A stretch of DNA of 43,960 nt from UBA11606 sp039815945 (GCA_039815945.1 JBCBYI010000003.1:1-43960), one strand, 5' to 3'. Shown: positions 24,267 to 33,215, counted from the first letter of the stretch. Notes: generated from the letters alone by a model not told the origin. Translations and numbers: made by a program.

Positions 24267-26807
24267 ATGCACACCGACAACAGCAACGGCCTCTCGGCGG
24301 AGGTCTGGCGAACCTTCTTCGACACGCGTGCGCTCGGATTGATCGTGCTCGCCGTTGCGGTGCTGACGCCTGCGGTGCCCGTCGACCCCCGCGTCGCCCT
24401 CTTCGCTGTGCTCCTCGGCCTTCCGGCGACGGTGCTCTTGCGCAGCCGGATCGCCGACATCGTGCCCCGGCCGTGGATCGTCACCATCGTCGACGCGGTG
24501 CTCATCTGCGTCGCGATCTCGATCGATCCCGTCATCGCGCCGGCCGGCGGTGTGCTGTTGCTGGCGTCGGGCAGCATCACCGCAGCCGCCGGATGGCGCC
24601 CGACCGTGCTTGCCAATCTGGCGACGGCGCCGATCGTGTTCGTCGCGTTGGCGCGCTCTGCGCCCGACTCCACCGTGATGATCCTCCTTCCGTACCTCGT
24701 GTGTTCGGTGGGGGTGGCCATCTTCGTGTCCGACATCGCGTCGTCGGAGCGCGACGCCCGCCTCGATCGAGAGGCCCTGATCGACGGGCTGGACGCCGTC
24801 GTCTGGGAGGCACGCCCGTACCCGTTCGTCGAAGCCCGGTTCTCGGGCCGACTGCACGACCTGCTCGGCGTCTCGCCCGAGGCCACCGCCGGGCCCGGCC
24901 AGTGGTTGTCCCGCCTGCCGGCGCTCGACCGGGCCCGAGTGGTGGCCGAATCCCAACGCCTGATCGACACGGGCGAGGATCACGAACTCTCGTACCGGGT
25001 GCTCAACAGCGACGGCGATCTGCGTCACGTCCGCGACCGGGTGCGGGTCGAGACGGGACCCGACGGTCGGCCGGTGGCCGCTCGCGGCATCGTCGTCGAC
25101 GTCACCGACGAGGTCAGCGTCCGCGAGACCAATCGCAACCTCGCCGAACTCGTCGAGCGGGTGCAGGTCGGCCTCCTCGTCGCCCGGCGCGACGCGGTCG
25201 TCGGCCCGCCGTCGTACACGACCGTGACGGTCAACCCCGCCTATGAAGCGTTGTCGGGGCTCCCGGCGACGGCGCTGATCAACACCGACGTGATCGACCC
25301 ACTGCGAGGCGACGGCCGCGAGGACGTGGCAGCTCTGCTCGACGAGGTCGCGACGACCGGCACCGTGCAGCGCATGGACGAGGCCCGCGACCTGCGAGCC
25401 GACGGCCGCCGGGTGTTGTCGCTCGAAGCGTTCCCGATCAGCGAGAACCTGGTCGGCCTCAACGTCGCCGACGTCACCGAGCGGGTCACGACCGCCGAGA
25501 CCTTGCGGTACCAGGCCCTCCACGATGCACTCACCGGTCTCCCCAATCGGGCCCTGCTGGAGAACCGCCTCCAGCACGCGATCACCTCCGCAAGCCGCGA
25601 CGACCGCTCGGTGGGTCTGCTGCTGCTCGACCTCAACCAGTTCAAGGAGGTCAACGACACGCTTGGCCACGACGCCGGCGATCGCCTCCTGCGCATCGTC
25701 GCCGATCGCCTGCGGACCTCGATGCGGGCGATCGACACCGTCGCCCGACTCGGGGGCGACGAGTTCGCGGTGCTCTTGACCGACGATGTCTCGCCGCGCC
25801 GCACCCTGCGCGCCGCGGAGCGGGCGATGGCCTGCTTCGAGCAGCCGTTGGCGATCGACGGCATGACACTGCAGACCGGCGCCAGTCTCGGCGTGGCCAT
25901 CGCCCCCGATCACGGCACCGACGCCGACGAACTTCGCAAGAACGCCGACATCGCGATGTACGTCGCCAAGCGCCGCGGCGGCGGCATCGCCGTCTACGAC
26001 CCTGTGCGTGACCAGACCGACCGTGAGCGGCTCAACATCGTGAGCGAGCTGCGGCGTGCGATCGACGGGGACGAACTCACGCTTCACTATCAGCCCGCGG
26101 TCGATCTCGCGAGCGGCGGCATCCACCGGGTCGAGGCCCTGGTGCGGTGGGAGCACCCCGATCGCGGGCTCATCCCGCCGGTCGAGTTCGTCGATCTCGC
26201 CGAGGTGACGGGGCTGATCCGTCCGCTGACCCAGTGGGTGATCGACCGGGCGATGGTCGATCTCGGCGCCCTCCAGGGCGCTGGACACGAACTCGGCGTC
26301 TCGATCAACGTGTCCGTGCGCAACCTCTACGAACCGGGATTCGTCGACAGTGTCCGGCTCGCGCTCGAGCGCCACGACATCGACGGCCGCTACATCACCC
26401 TCGAACTCACCGAGACCCAGGTGATGGACGATCCGATGCTCGCCCATTCGGTGCTCGGTCGCCTGCAGACCTTCGGGGTCCGCAGCTCGGTCGACGACTT
26501 CGGCACCGGCCACTCGTCGCTGTCGAATCTGCAGAGCCTGCCGGTGTCGGAGGTGAAGATCGACAAGTCGTTCGTGCAGGACATGACCGAGAACGAGGCC
26601 GCGGCGGCGATCGTGCGGTCGATCATCTCCCTGGGGCACAACCTCGGTCTGTCGGTCGTCGCCGAGGGCGTCGAGACGAACGAGGCGATGACGAGCCTCG
26701 CGCTTCTCGACTGTGATCGGGCCCAGGGCTACCTGTTCGCCCGCCCGCTCCCGGTCGGCGAACTGCAGCGCTTCCTCGAGTTCGCTCGACACGACGCCAC
26801 CCGCTGA
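24267..26807 (+). CDS. GGDEF-EAL cyclic-di-GMP enzyme with membrane-anchored sensor region
   Basis: An 846-residue protein. Residues about 20-165 hold four to five transmembrane helices, followed by two PAS-like regions (about 185-285 and 295-410). The GGDEF domain has intact GGDEF at 496-500 and an inhibitory-site RxxD (RAID) five residues before it. The EAL domain has EAL at 623-625, LELTETQVM, DDFGTGHSSLS and VAEGVE, the metal-binding and catalytic set of active phosphodiesterases. Both synthesis and breakdown of cyclic-di-GMP are therefore possible. ATG 24267 is the start nearest the first hydrophobic segment; the frame is open upstream across the mutY promoter and that extension is rejected. 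No partner gene is adjacent. Confidence 0.9.
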   Translation: MHTDNSNGLSAEVWRTFFDTRALGLIVLAVAVLTPAVPVDPRVALFAVLLGLPATVLLRSRIADIVPRPWIVTIVDAVLICVAISIDPVIAPAGGVLLLASGSITAAAGWRPTVLANLATAPIVFVALARSAPDSTVMILLPYLVCSVGVAIFVSDIASSERDARLDREALIDGLDAVVWEARPYPFVEARFSGRLHDLLGVSPEATAGPGQWLSRLPALDRARVVAESQRLIDTGEDHELSYRVLNSDGDLRHVRDRVRVETGPDGRPVAARGIVVDVTDEVSVRETNRNLAELVERVQVGLLVARRDAVVGPPSYTTVTVNPAYEALSGLPATALINTDVIDPLRGDGREDVAALLDEVATTGTVQRMDEARDLRADGRRVLSLEAFPISENLVGLNVADVTERVTTAETLRYQALHDALTGLPNRALLENRLQHAITSASRDDRSVGLLLLDLNQFKEVNDTLGHDAGDRLLRIVADRLRTSMRAIDTVARLGGDEFAVLLTDDVSPRRTLRAAERAMACFEQPLAIDGMTLQTGASLGVAIAPDHGTDADELRKNADIAMYVAKRRGGGIAVYDPVRDQTDRERLNIVSELRRAIDGDELTLHYQPAVDLASGGIHRVEALVRWEHPDRGLIPPVEFVDLAEVTGLIRPLTQWVIDRAMVDLGALQGAGHELGVSINVSVRNLYEPGFVDSVRLALERHDIDGRYITLELTETQVMDDPMLAHSVLGRLQTFGVRSSVDDFGTGHSSLSNLQSLPVSEVKIDKSFVQDMTENEAAAAIVRSIISLGHNLGLSVVAEGVETNEAMTSLALLDCDRAQGYLFARPLPVGELQRFLEFARHDATR

Positions 26808-26828
26808 CACGCCCTAACGTCGGCGGCC

Positions 26829-28403
26829 ATGAACGTGCCGACGCTGTCCGCCGCCACCGCCGCCGTCTCGACGATGGAGGCCGTCGTCGACGCCGCCCTC
26901 GCTCGGCTCGCGACCGTCGACGTCGACGAGCATCAGGTCGCCGCCTACGACATCGCCCACGGAGCCGCCGCGGTCACGTCGGCTCGCAACCTGTTGGTCT
27001 ACGGCGGGCACGGCGAGGCCGAGGAGCGGCTCACGGTCGCGTTCGTCGCCGACGTCGCCCACGATCTCGCCACCCGGGTGCTCGGGCGCGAGGCCGACTG
27101 GGGGGTCGAACGGGGCGCGCTCGACGACGTGCACGAGTTCATGGCCGCCGGGCGGGCCCCAGAGCTGCTCGCATCGCTCGTCGACGGCGCGCCGTCGCAT
27201 CTCGACGAGGACATGCAGCTGGCCGCCGACACGTTCCGGCGCTTCGCCGACGAGCAGATCGCACCGCGGGCCGAGCACGTGCACCGCACCAACGCGGACG
27301 TTCCCGAGGAGCTGATCGACGGCCTCGCCGAACTCGGCATCTTCGGCCTCTCGGCGCCGGTCGAGTACGGCGGCTTCGCCGAGGGCGGCATCAACGACTA
27401 CCTCGGCATGGTCGTCGCCACCGAAGAGCTCTCCCGCGGCTCGCTCGGCATCGGCGGCTCGCTCATCACCCGTCCCGAAATCCTCACCCGCGCCCTCGTC
27501 GCCGGCGGCACCGAGGAACAGAAGCAAAACTGGTTGCCCCGGCTCGCCTCGGGTGAGGTCATGGCCGCCGTCGCCGTGACCGAACCCGACTACGGCTCCG
27601 ACGTCGCCGGTATCCGCGTGACCGCGACCCCGACCGACGGTGGCTGGGTGATCAACGGCGTCAAGACGTGGTGTACCTTCGCCGGCCGGGCCGACGTGTT
27701 GATGGTGCTCGCCCGGAGCGAGCCCGGCACCATCGACCACAAGGGCCTGTCGGTCTTCATCGTCGAGAAGCCCCGCGGCGACGGCCACGGCTTCGAACAT
27801 GTCCAGGACGGCGGCGGCAAGATGACCGGCCGCGCCATCGACACGCTCGGCTACCGCGGCATGCACAGCTACGAGGTCGCGCTCGAGGACTGGTTCGTGC
27901 CCGCCGAGAACCTCATCGGCGAGGACGCCGGTCGGGGCCGGGGCTTCTACTACCAGATGCAGGGATTCGAGAACGGCCGGCTCCAGACCGCCGCCCGCGC
28001 CGTCGGCGTGATGCAGGCCGCGTACGAGGAGGCCGTCGCCTACGCGAGCGATCGCGTCGTGTTCGACCAGCCGATCGCCGAGTACCAGCTCACCCAGGCG
28101 AAGCTCGGCCGCATGGCCGTCGTGATCCAGGGCGCCCGCCAACTCAGCCTCCACGTGGCAGAACTCATGGCCAAGGGCGAGGGCATGCTCGAGGCCTCGA
28201 TGACGAAGGCCTACGTGTGTCGGGCCGCCGAGTGGGTCACGCGCGAGGCGATGCAGATCCACGGCGGCATGGGCTACGCCGAGGAGTACCCGGTGAGCCG
28301 CTACTTCGTCGACGCCCGCGTGCTGTCGATCTTCGAGGGCGCCGACGAGACGCTGGCGCTGAAGGTGATCATCCGTCGTCTGCTGGCGCAGCGTCAGAGC
28401 TGA
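26829..28403 (+). CDS. Acyl-CoA dehydrogenase with long N-terminal extension, possibly (2S)-methylsuccinyl-CoA dehydrogenase
   Basis: A 524-residue FAD enzyme. Residues about 1-130 are an Ala-rich helical extension. The acyl-CoA dehydrogenase core follows, with AVAVTEPDYGSDVAGI (FAD/substrate signature), TWCTFAGRADVLMVLAR, EAMQIHGGMGYAEEYPVSRYFVDAR and the catalytic Glu in SIFEGADETL. Ordinary members are about 380-400 residues; an N-terminal extension of this kind is known in (2S)-methylsuccinyl-CoA dehydrogenase of the ethylmalonyl-CoA pathway. No other gene of that pathway is nearby, so the specific name is tentative. ATG 26829 is 8 nt after TAACGT (26815-26820), predicting a leaderless message. 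Its 3' end overlaps the convergent capA-like gene by 35 bp. Confidence 0.85.
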   Translation: MNVPTLSAATAAVSTMEAVVDAALARLATVDVDEHQVAAYDIAHGAAAVTSARNLLVYGGHGEAEERLTVAFVADVAHDLATRVLGREADWGVERGALDDVHEFMAAGRAPELLASLVDGAPSHLDEDMQLAADTFRRFADEQIAPRAEHVHRTNADVPEELIDGLAELGIFGLSAPVEYGGFAEGGINDYLGMVVATEELSRGSLGIGGSLITRPEILTRALVAGGTEEQKQNWLPRLASGEVMAAVAVTEPDYGSDVAGIRVTATPTDGGWVINGVKTWCTFAGRADVLMVLARSEPGTIDHKGLSVFIVEKPRGDGHGFEHVQDGGGKMTGRAIDTLGYRGMHSYEVALEDWFVPAENLIGEDAGRGRGFYYQMQGFENGRLQTAARAVGVMQAAYEEAVAYASDRVVFDQPIAEYQLTQAKLGRMAVVIQGARQLSLHVAELMAKGEGMLEASMTKAYVCRAAEWVTREAMQIHGGMGYAEEYPVSRYFVDARVLSIFEGADETLALKVIIRRLLAQRQS

Positions 28404-29661
28404 CGACGTCGTCCACGACGACCGACGGCTCGCCCGGGGCGAGCCCCAAGCCGATCGTGAGGCCGTCGGCCTCGCCGAGGCGGCTGCTCACGACATCGAG
28501 GGTGCGGTCGAAGGTGACGCCCATCTGCCGGTTGGTGGCATCGGGGAGGTCGGTCCGATCCGGATCGGCGACCCGGATCCGGTAGCCATCGCCCCGGTCG
28601 ACCCATGTCGGGATGTAGTGCACGCCGACCGCCTCGATCCGGCCGGCGTCGTTCTCGAGCAACTCGACCGTGGCGATCATGCCGTCCTGGCTCGCGGCGA
28701 CACAGCAGTTGGCCGACTGGTTCGACAAGAAGTTGCCGAGCCCGAACACCACCCACTCGTCGCCGACCTTGTCGACGGGCTGCACGACGTGGGCGTGGTG
28801 CCCGATGATCAGGTCGACATACTCGGTCGGCAGGGTGGCATCGAGCCACTCGTTCTGCGACGAGATCGGTTCGTGGCGGTATTCGGCGCCCCAGTGCATC
28901 GACACGATCACGAACTCGGCGCCCGCCTCCTTGGCGATGCGGGCCTCCTGCAGGATCGCCTCCGGCTCGATCAGATCGACGAGGTACTGCCGATCCGCTG
29001 GCATCACGAACCCGTTGAGCGAGTACGTCGCCGAGATGTGGGCGATCGTGATGTCGTTGACCTCGTAGAGCACGGGGGCGAGATCTTCTTCGACGCTGGC
29101 GGCCTGACCGGCGTAGGGCAGGCCGATCTCCTGGAGCACGGTGATGGTGTCGAGCGCACCCCGGGCGCCACGGTCGTAACTGTGGTTCGAGGCGAGCGAG
29201 CAACCGTCGTAGCCGACGTCGAGGGCGGCCTGGGCGAAGGCCCTCGGTGCGCTGAACAGCGGGTAACCCGACAGGTTGGTGTCGTCGATGGAGATCGGCG
29301 TTTCGAGATGACAGATGGCGAGATCGGCGCCCTCGATGATGGGCCGCACCTCGTCGTAGAGCGGGGCGAAATCCCACCCCTCATCGACGAAGGCGGTGCC
29401 GGCCCGCTGCACCGAGCCGTGGGGCAACAGATCGCCGGTGAACGCGAGGCGGGCGGTGCGCGGTGGCGGCAGCGTCGTGGTCGTCGTCGTGGTGGTCGTG
29501 GTCGTCGACGTGGTGGTGGAGGAAGACGTGGTCGTCGCGACCTCGGCCGCGACCTCGACGTCGGTGCCGGTCTCGGGATCGTCGTTGGTGGCGTTGAACA
29601 CCGCCATCCCGGCGTAGAAGAGCACAGCTGCGCCCAGTACCGCTGCGACGCGCTGGATCAC
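28369..29661 (-). CDS. CapA-family exported protein (poly-gamma-glutamate synthesis type)
   Basis: A 430-residue protein. A hydrophobic N-terminal anchor (VAAVLGAAVLFYAGMAVF) is followed by a Thr-rich low-complexity linker (residues about 45-70, encoded by GTC/GTG repeats on the plus strand). The CapA calcineurin-like phosphoesterase-fold domain then shows LAFTGDLLPHG, HLETPIS, SLASNHSYDRG, VSMHWGAEYRH and IIGHHAHVVQPV, with the usual metal-binding Asp, His and Asn. CapA proteins act outside the membrane in polyglutamate capsule synthesis, but many homologues lack the capBC partners, and none are seen here. The GTG at 29661 overlaps the upstream gene stop (GTGA). A tail of about 30 acidic residues ends the protein. 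Confidence 0.85.
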   Translation of the reverse strand: MIQRVAAVLGAAVLFYAGMAVFNATNDDPETGTDVEVAAEVATTTSSSTTTSTTTTTTTTTTTLPPPRTARLAFTGDLLPHGSVQRAGTAFVDEGWDFAPLYDEVRPIIEGADLAICHLETPISIDDTNLSGYPLFSAPRAFAQAALDVGYDGCSLASNHSYDRGARGALDTITVLQEIGLPYAGQAASVEEDLAPVLYEVNDITIAHISATYSLNGFVMPADRQYLVDLIEPEAILQEARIAKEAGAEFVIVSMHWGAEYRHEPISSQNEWLDATLPTEYVDLIIGHHAHVVQPVDKVGDEWVVFGLGNFLSNQSANCCVAASQDGMIATVELLENDAGRIEAVGVHYIPTWVDRGDGYRIRVADPDRTDLPDATNRQMGVTFDRTLDVVSSRLGEADGLTIGLGLAPGEPSVVVDDVVSSDAAPADDG

Positions 29662-30446
29662 CGAAACAGCTCCGGCGCGATCGGACAGTCGATGCGGAAC
29701 TTCGCCTCGGCCACCGGGATCGGACCGCCCGGCCCGATGACGCGGTCGACCAGATCGAGCGGCACGACTTCGTGGCGGTCCTCCCACGGCTCGTCGGAGA
29801 CGACCATGTCGCGAAGCGGTTCCCACATGGGGGCGGGCAGGCACCGGCAGACGCCGGCGACGAGCCACACCTCGGTGCCGAGTTGCTTGGCGACGGCGGC
29901 CGCGGTGAGCGAGCCGATCGGGCAGATCGCGGCGTCGGGGCCGAGTGCGTCGGTCTCCAGCACGACGAGATCGGCATCGGCGACGGCGGAGCCGATCCCG
30001 GCCAGTGGCACGTCGACTGCGAGCCGGTCGTTGACGTCGAGGCGATGGACGAGTCCATACCCGTCACCGGTCGTGTCGGCGACGAACACTTCGACGTCGC
30101 CGCGGCCGGTCAGCGCCTGGCTCGCCAACTCCGGCGAGCTGATCACGACGATGCCGGTGTCGCCGGGCAGCGCGTGTTCGAGCTCTCGGACGGTCGTGTC
30201 CCGCTCGATGGACTCGGCTGCGTCCCAGGCCTCGTTGCCCGGATCGGCGCCGGTCAACATTCGGGCCGAGAGCCACACGAGCGGACCCGACGAGGGCCGG
30301 TGTTCGATGAGTTGGCGACACGCGAGCACGAGTTCGGCCGGGTCGTGGCTGACCGCTCCGAGGGCCATCGCGGCCTCGTGCACGAGCGAACTCGTGCCGA
30401 CGTCGCCGGTTCTCGCCATGTACCGCAAACGCTCGATCGGATGCAC
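29658..30446 (-). CDS. eIF-2B/MtnA-like protein
   Basis: A 262-residue protein whose C-terminal half carries the Rossmann-like pattern of the translation initiation factor 2B / 5-methylthioribose-1-phosphate isomerase superfamily: ADLVVLETDALGPDAAICPIGSLTAAAVAKQLGTEVWLVAGV. The N-terminal half is helical. It is shorter than MtnA (about 340) and lacks a clear MtnA active-site Cys context, so it may act on another sugar phosphate. GTG 30446 lies 8 nt after TACGAT (30460-30455). It is translationally coupled to the capA-like gene downstream (GTGA overlap), an unexplained pairing of cytosolic and exported products. Confidence 0.7.
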   Translation of the reverse strand: MHPIERLRYMARTGDVGTSSLVHEAAMALGAVSHDPAELVLACRQLIEHRPSSGPLVWLSARMLTGADPGNEAWDAAESIERDTTVRELEHALPGDTGIVVISSPELASQALTGRGDVEVFVADTTGDGYGLVHRLDVNDRLAVDVPLAGIGSAVADADLVVLETDALGPDAAICPIGSLTAAAVAKQLGTEVWLVAGVCRCLPAPMWEPLRDMVVSDEPWEDRHEVVPLDLVDRVIGPGGPIPVAEAKFRIDCPIAPELFR

Positions 30447-30516
30447 CGCTCCGGATCGTAGTCACGGTCGACCCGATGCGAGTGACCGGAGACGCCGCGC
30501 GCTAGCGTTGCGCCTC

Positions 30517-30999
30517 GTGGCAACAGATCTCGACCTCGAATTGACCCCGGTTGAGGGCGAAGCACGCAAGCTCAGCAGCTTCATGACCACCTTCCCGCTG
30601 GTCCCCGTCGTGCTCGATCCCTACACCAACGAGAGCTCGTGGATCCTCGACACGGCCCGCCGAGTGCTCACCCACTTCAAGGGCGCTGGTTGTCGGCCGT
30701 GCTGGATCGTCACCTGCCCGGTCGACGACGCCAAGACCTACCTCGGCCCGTACGCCGACGAGTTCCTCACCTTCGCCGACCCCGACCGCGCCATGGCCAA
30801 GAACCTCGGCGTCGTCGAGGCCCCGGCGCTGCTCCTCGTCCGCCAGGACGGCGAAGTCATCGCCAAGGCCGAGGGTTGGAACGCCGACGAATGGCGTGAG
30901 GTCACCGAGTCGATCGCCGAACTCACCCACTGGAGCCGCCCGCCGATGCCGGCCGACGGCGACCCGGGCACCTACTCCGGCACTCCGATCTCCGCCTGA
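30517..30999 (+). CDS. Thioredoxin-like protein with CRPC motif
   Basis: A 160-residue cytosolic protein with a thioredoxin-type fold: a redox pair Cys59-Arg-Pro-Cys62 (GAGCRPCWIV) and cis-Pro103 in VVEAPALLLVRQDG. The strand-helix ending is EGWNADEWREVTE. The EGW..D.W ending is also found in the N-terminal thioredoxin domain of the protein at 21338 (EGWKRDDWEAF), suggesting the same subfamily. An additional Cys67 follows closely (VTCPVDD). The GTG start at 30517 is set by TAGCGT (30503-30508), 8 nt upstream. The gene is monocistronic and is followed by an intrinsic terminator at 31077-31098. Confidence 0.75.
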   Translation: MATDLDLELTPVEGEARKLSSFMTTFPLVPVVLDPYTNESSWILDTARRVLTHFKGAGCRPCWIVTCPVDDAKTYLGPYADEFLTFADPDRAMAKNLGVVEAPALLLVRQDGEVIAKAEGWNADEWREVTESIAELTHWSRPPMPADGDPGTYSGTPISA

Positions 31000-31076
31000 T
31001 CGACGAAGCGCAACGGGCGCGTACCCGGTGCATGCTCCGGGGCTATCACCCGCTGACTCGCCTCGCAGTGACGGGT

Positions 31077-31098
31077 CCGGCCGTGGCAGGCCGGTTTT
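31077..31098 (+). terminator. Rho-independent terminator of the thioredoxin-like gene
   Basis: CCGGCC (31077-31082) and GGCCGG (31089-31094) form a 6-bp stem with a 6-nt loop followed directly by TTTT. It lies about 80 bp after the stop at 30999 and is the clearest classical terminator in the window. Confidence 0.8.
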
Positions 31099-31101
31099 CG
31101 T

Positions 31102-31147
31102 GTCAACCGGGGTTGACGCGGCGTTCATGTTGTCAACCGGGGTTGAC
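31102..31147. repeat. Two identical 16-bp palindromes, 30 bp apart
   Basis: GTCAACCGGGGTTGAC occurs at 31102-31117 and again at 31132-31147, each with 7-bp arms (GTCAACC/GGTTGAC) around GG. The identity covers 19 bp (TG before and GC after are shared). Spacing is close to three helical turns. The pair lies between two convergent genes and just after the terminator, an unusual site for an operator. It may serve as a leftward terminator structure or as a binding site for a chromosome-organising protein. Confidence 0.75.
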
Positions 31148-31164
31148 GCCGAATCGGCCGGCGC

Positions 31165-31434
31165 TCACGAGCCGGGCGCAGCGTCGTTGGCCGCCCGCCA
31201 CTCGCGCCACGTGTAGCGAAGCAGCAGCGGCACGATCACGGCACAGATCAGGCCGTGGACGGCCGTGATCGTCCATTCGGCCGTGTTGTCGGACACCAGC
31301 GCCCGCTGGAGGACGGTGACCGCGAGCACGACCGGGAATGCCACCGACGCGATCACGAGGTTGCGCCTCTTCCACCCGCTCGGATCGAACGCATGGGCGA
31401 GACGATCGATCGTCTGCTCGGGCTCCTGGCTCAT
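31165..31434 (-). CDS. Small two-helix membrane protein, hypothetical
   Basis: An 89-residue product. A short charged N-terminus (SQEPEQTIDRLAHAF) is followed by two hydrophobic helices (about residues 26-46 and 54-72) and a basic C-terminal segment (LLRYTWREWRAAND). It is probably a cytoplasmic-membrane protein with both ends inside. ATG 31434 is preferred over GTG 31440 because TACCGT (31448-31443) is 8 nt before the ATG, the leaderless distance. It is divergent from the fumarase gene, and its stop faces the twin palindromes. No family is recognised. Confidence 0.62.
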   Translation of the reverse strand: MSQEPEQTIDRLAHAFDPSGWKRRNLVIASVAFPVVLAVTVLQRALVSDNTAEWTITAVHGLICAVIVPLLLRYTWREWRAANDAAPGS

Positions 31435-31529
31435 GCGCACGGACGGTACCGCGACGTCGAGCCGTCCGGCGTCAGCCGCCCGCCATGCCGGCTCGTTCCA
31501 GCAGGCGCTGCGGCGGGTACCGTGGCCCC

Positions 31530-33164
31530 ATGAGCGAGTTCGCCTACTCCGACCTGCTGCCCACCGGTCCCGACACCACCGAGTACCGCCTGATCACGAC
31601 CGAGGGGGTGTCGACCTTCGAGGCCGAGGGGCAGACGTTCTTGAAGGTCGAGCCGTCGGCGATCCAGGAACTCACGCGGGCGGCGATGTACGACATCTCC
31701 CACTACCTGCGCACCGAGCACCTCGAGCAGTTGGCGTCGATCCTCGACGACCCGGAAGCGTCCCCCAACGACACGTTTGTGGCCACCGAGCTGCTGCGCA
31801 ACGCCAACATCGCCGCCGCCGGCGTGCTCCCGATGTGTCAGGACACCGGCACGGCGATCGTCATGGGCAAGAAGGGCGAGCGGGTCGTGACCTTCGCCGA
31901 CGATGCCGAGGCGATCAGCCGCGGCGTGTTCGACACCTACACCGAAACCAACCTGCGCTACTCCCAGCTGGCGCCGCTCTCGATGTTCGAGGAGACCAAC
32001 ACCGGCAACAACCTGCCGGCCCAGATCGAGCTCTACACGAAGCCGGGCGACAGCTACGAGTTCCTGTTCATGGCCAAGGGCGGCGGCTCGGCCAACAAGT
32101 CGTTCTTGTTCCAGAAGACCAAGGCGCTGCTCAACGAGACCTCGATGGTCGACTTCCTCGACGAGTCGCTCCGCGCGATCGGCACCTCCGCGTGCCCGCC
32201 GTACCACCTCGCCCTCGTCGTGGGCGGCACGTCGGCGGAGTACGCGCTGAAGACCGCCAAGTACGCGTCGGCGCACTACCTCGACTCGCTGCCCACCTCG
32301 GGCGACGCCGCCACCGGCCACGGCTACCGCGACCTCGAGTGGGAGCAGAAGATCCTCGAACAGACCCGTGAGTTCGGGATCGGCGCCCAGTTCGGCGGCA
32401 AGTACTTCTGCCACGACATCCGGGTGATCCGCCTCCCCCGCCACGGCGCCTCCAACCCGGTCGCGCTCGCGGTCAGCTGCTCGGCCGACCGCCAGGCCCG
32501 CGCCAAGATCACCGCCGAAGGCGTGTTCCTCGAACAGCTCGAGACCGATCCGGCCCGGTTCCTCCCCGATGAGGCCGAGGATCAGCTGAGCGACGAGGTG
32601 ATCCAGGTCGATCTCAACCAGCCGATGGACGCCATCCGAAGCCAGCTCAGCCAGTACCCGGTCAAGACCCGCCTCTCGCTCACCGGCACGCTCGTGGTCG
32701 GTCGCGACATCGCGCACGCCAAGATCAAGGACATGCTCGACGCCGGCGAGCCGATGCCGCAGTACCTGCGCGATCACGCGATCTACTACGCGGGCCCGGC
32801 CAAGACGCCCGAGGGCTACGCGTCCGGCTCGTTCGGCCCCACCACCGCTGGCCGTATGGACTCCTACGTCGAACAGTTCCAAGCCGCCGGCGGCAGCTTC
32901 GTGATGCTCGCCAAGGGCAACCGTTCCAAGCAGGTCACCGAGGCGTGCGCAACCCATGGCGGCTTCTACCTCGGCTCGATCGGGGGCCCGGCCGCCCGTC
33001 TGGCCAAGGACTCCATTCGCAACGTCGAGGTGCTCGAGTTCCCCGAGCTCGGCATGGAAGCGGTCTGGAAGATCGAGGTCGAGGACTTCCCGGCCTTCAT
33101 CGTCGTGGACGACAAGGGCAACGACTTCTACGCCGAGGTCATCACCCCGGTGAAGCTCCGCTAG
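31530..33164 (+). CDS. Fumarate hydratase, class I
   Basis: A 544-residue one-chain class I fumarase, the [4Fe-4S], oxygen-sensitive type unrelated to FumC. Cluster Cys are visible as Cys103 in LPMCQDTGT, in YFCHDIRVI and in VSCSADRQ. The alpha domain (about 1-330) and the beta domain (about 360-540, including PEGYASGSFGPTTAGRMDSYV and GGFYLGSIGGPAA) are joined as in FumA. It interconverts fumarate and malate in the TCA cycle. The start at ATG 31530 is set by TACCGT (31518-31523), 6 nt upstream, and replaces a longer open frame upstream. It is a major client for the local SUF system. Confidence 0.93.
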   Translation: MSEFAYSDLLPTGPDTTEYRLITTEGVSTFEAEGQTFLKVEPSAIQELTRAAMYDISHYLRTEHLEQLASILDDPEASPNDTFVATELLRNANIAAAGVLPMCQDTGTAIVMGKKGERVVTFADDAEAISRGVFDTYTETNLRYSQLAPLSMFEETNTGNNLPAQIELYTKPGDSYEFLFMAKGGGSANKSFLFQKTKALLNETSMVDFLDESLRAIGTSACPPYHLALVVGGTSAEYALKTAKYASAHYLDSLPTSGDAATGHGYRDLEWEQKILEQTREFGIGAQFGGKYFCHDIRVIRLPRHGASNPVALAVSCSADRQARAKITAEGVFLEQLETDPARFLPDEAEDQLSDEVIQVDLNQPMDAIRSQLSQYPVKTRLSLTGTLVVGRDIAHAKIKDMLDAGEPMPQYLRDHAIYYAGPAKTPEGYASGSFGPTTAGRMDSYVEQFQAAGGSFVMLAKGNRSKQVTEACATHGGFYLGSIGGPAARLAKDSIRNVEVLEFPELGMEAVWKIEVEDFPAFIVVDDKGNDFYAEVITPVKLR

Positions 33165-33215
33165 CCGCGGCTGATCAACCTGATCACCGGCTGCGCATCA
33201 GCGGCCCCGTGATCG

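Noticed and set aside
23376..26810. Minus-strand open frame of 1144 codons opposite the GGDEF-EAL gene
   Set aside because: A high-GC shadow: the Asp/Gly/Val/Arg-rich translation has no domains, while the plus strand encodes intact GGDEF and EAL motifs.
29470..29530. GTC/GTG repeat cluster as a CRISPR or regulatory repeat
   Set aside because: It is the reverse complement of the Thr codons of the CapA-like linker and has no spacer structure.
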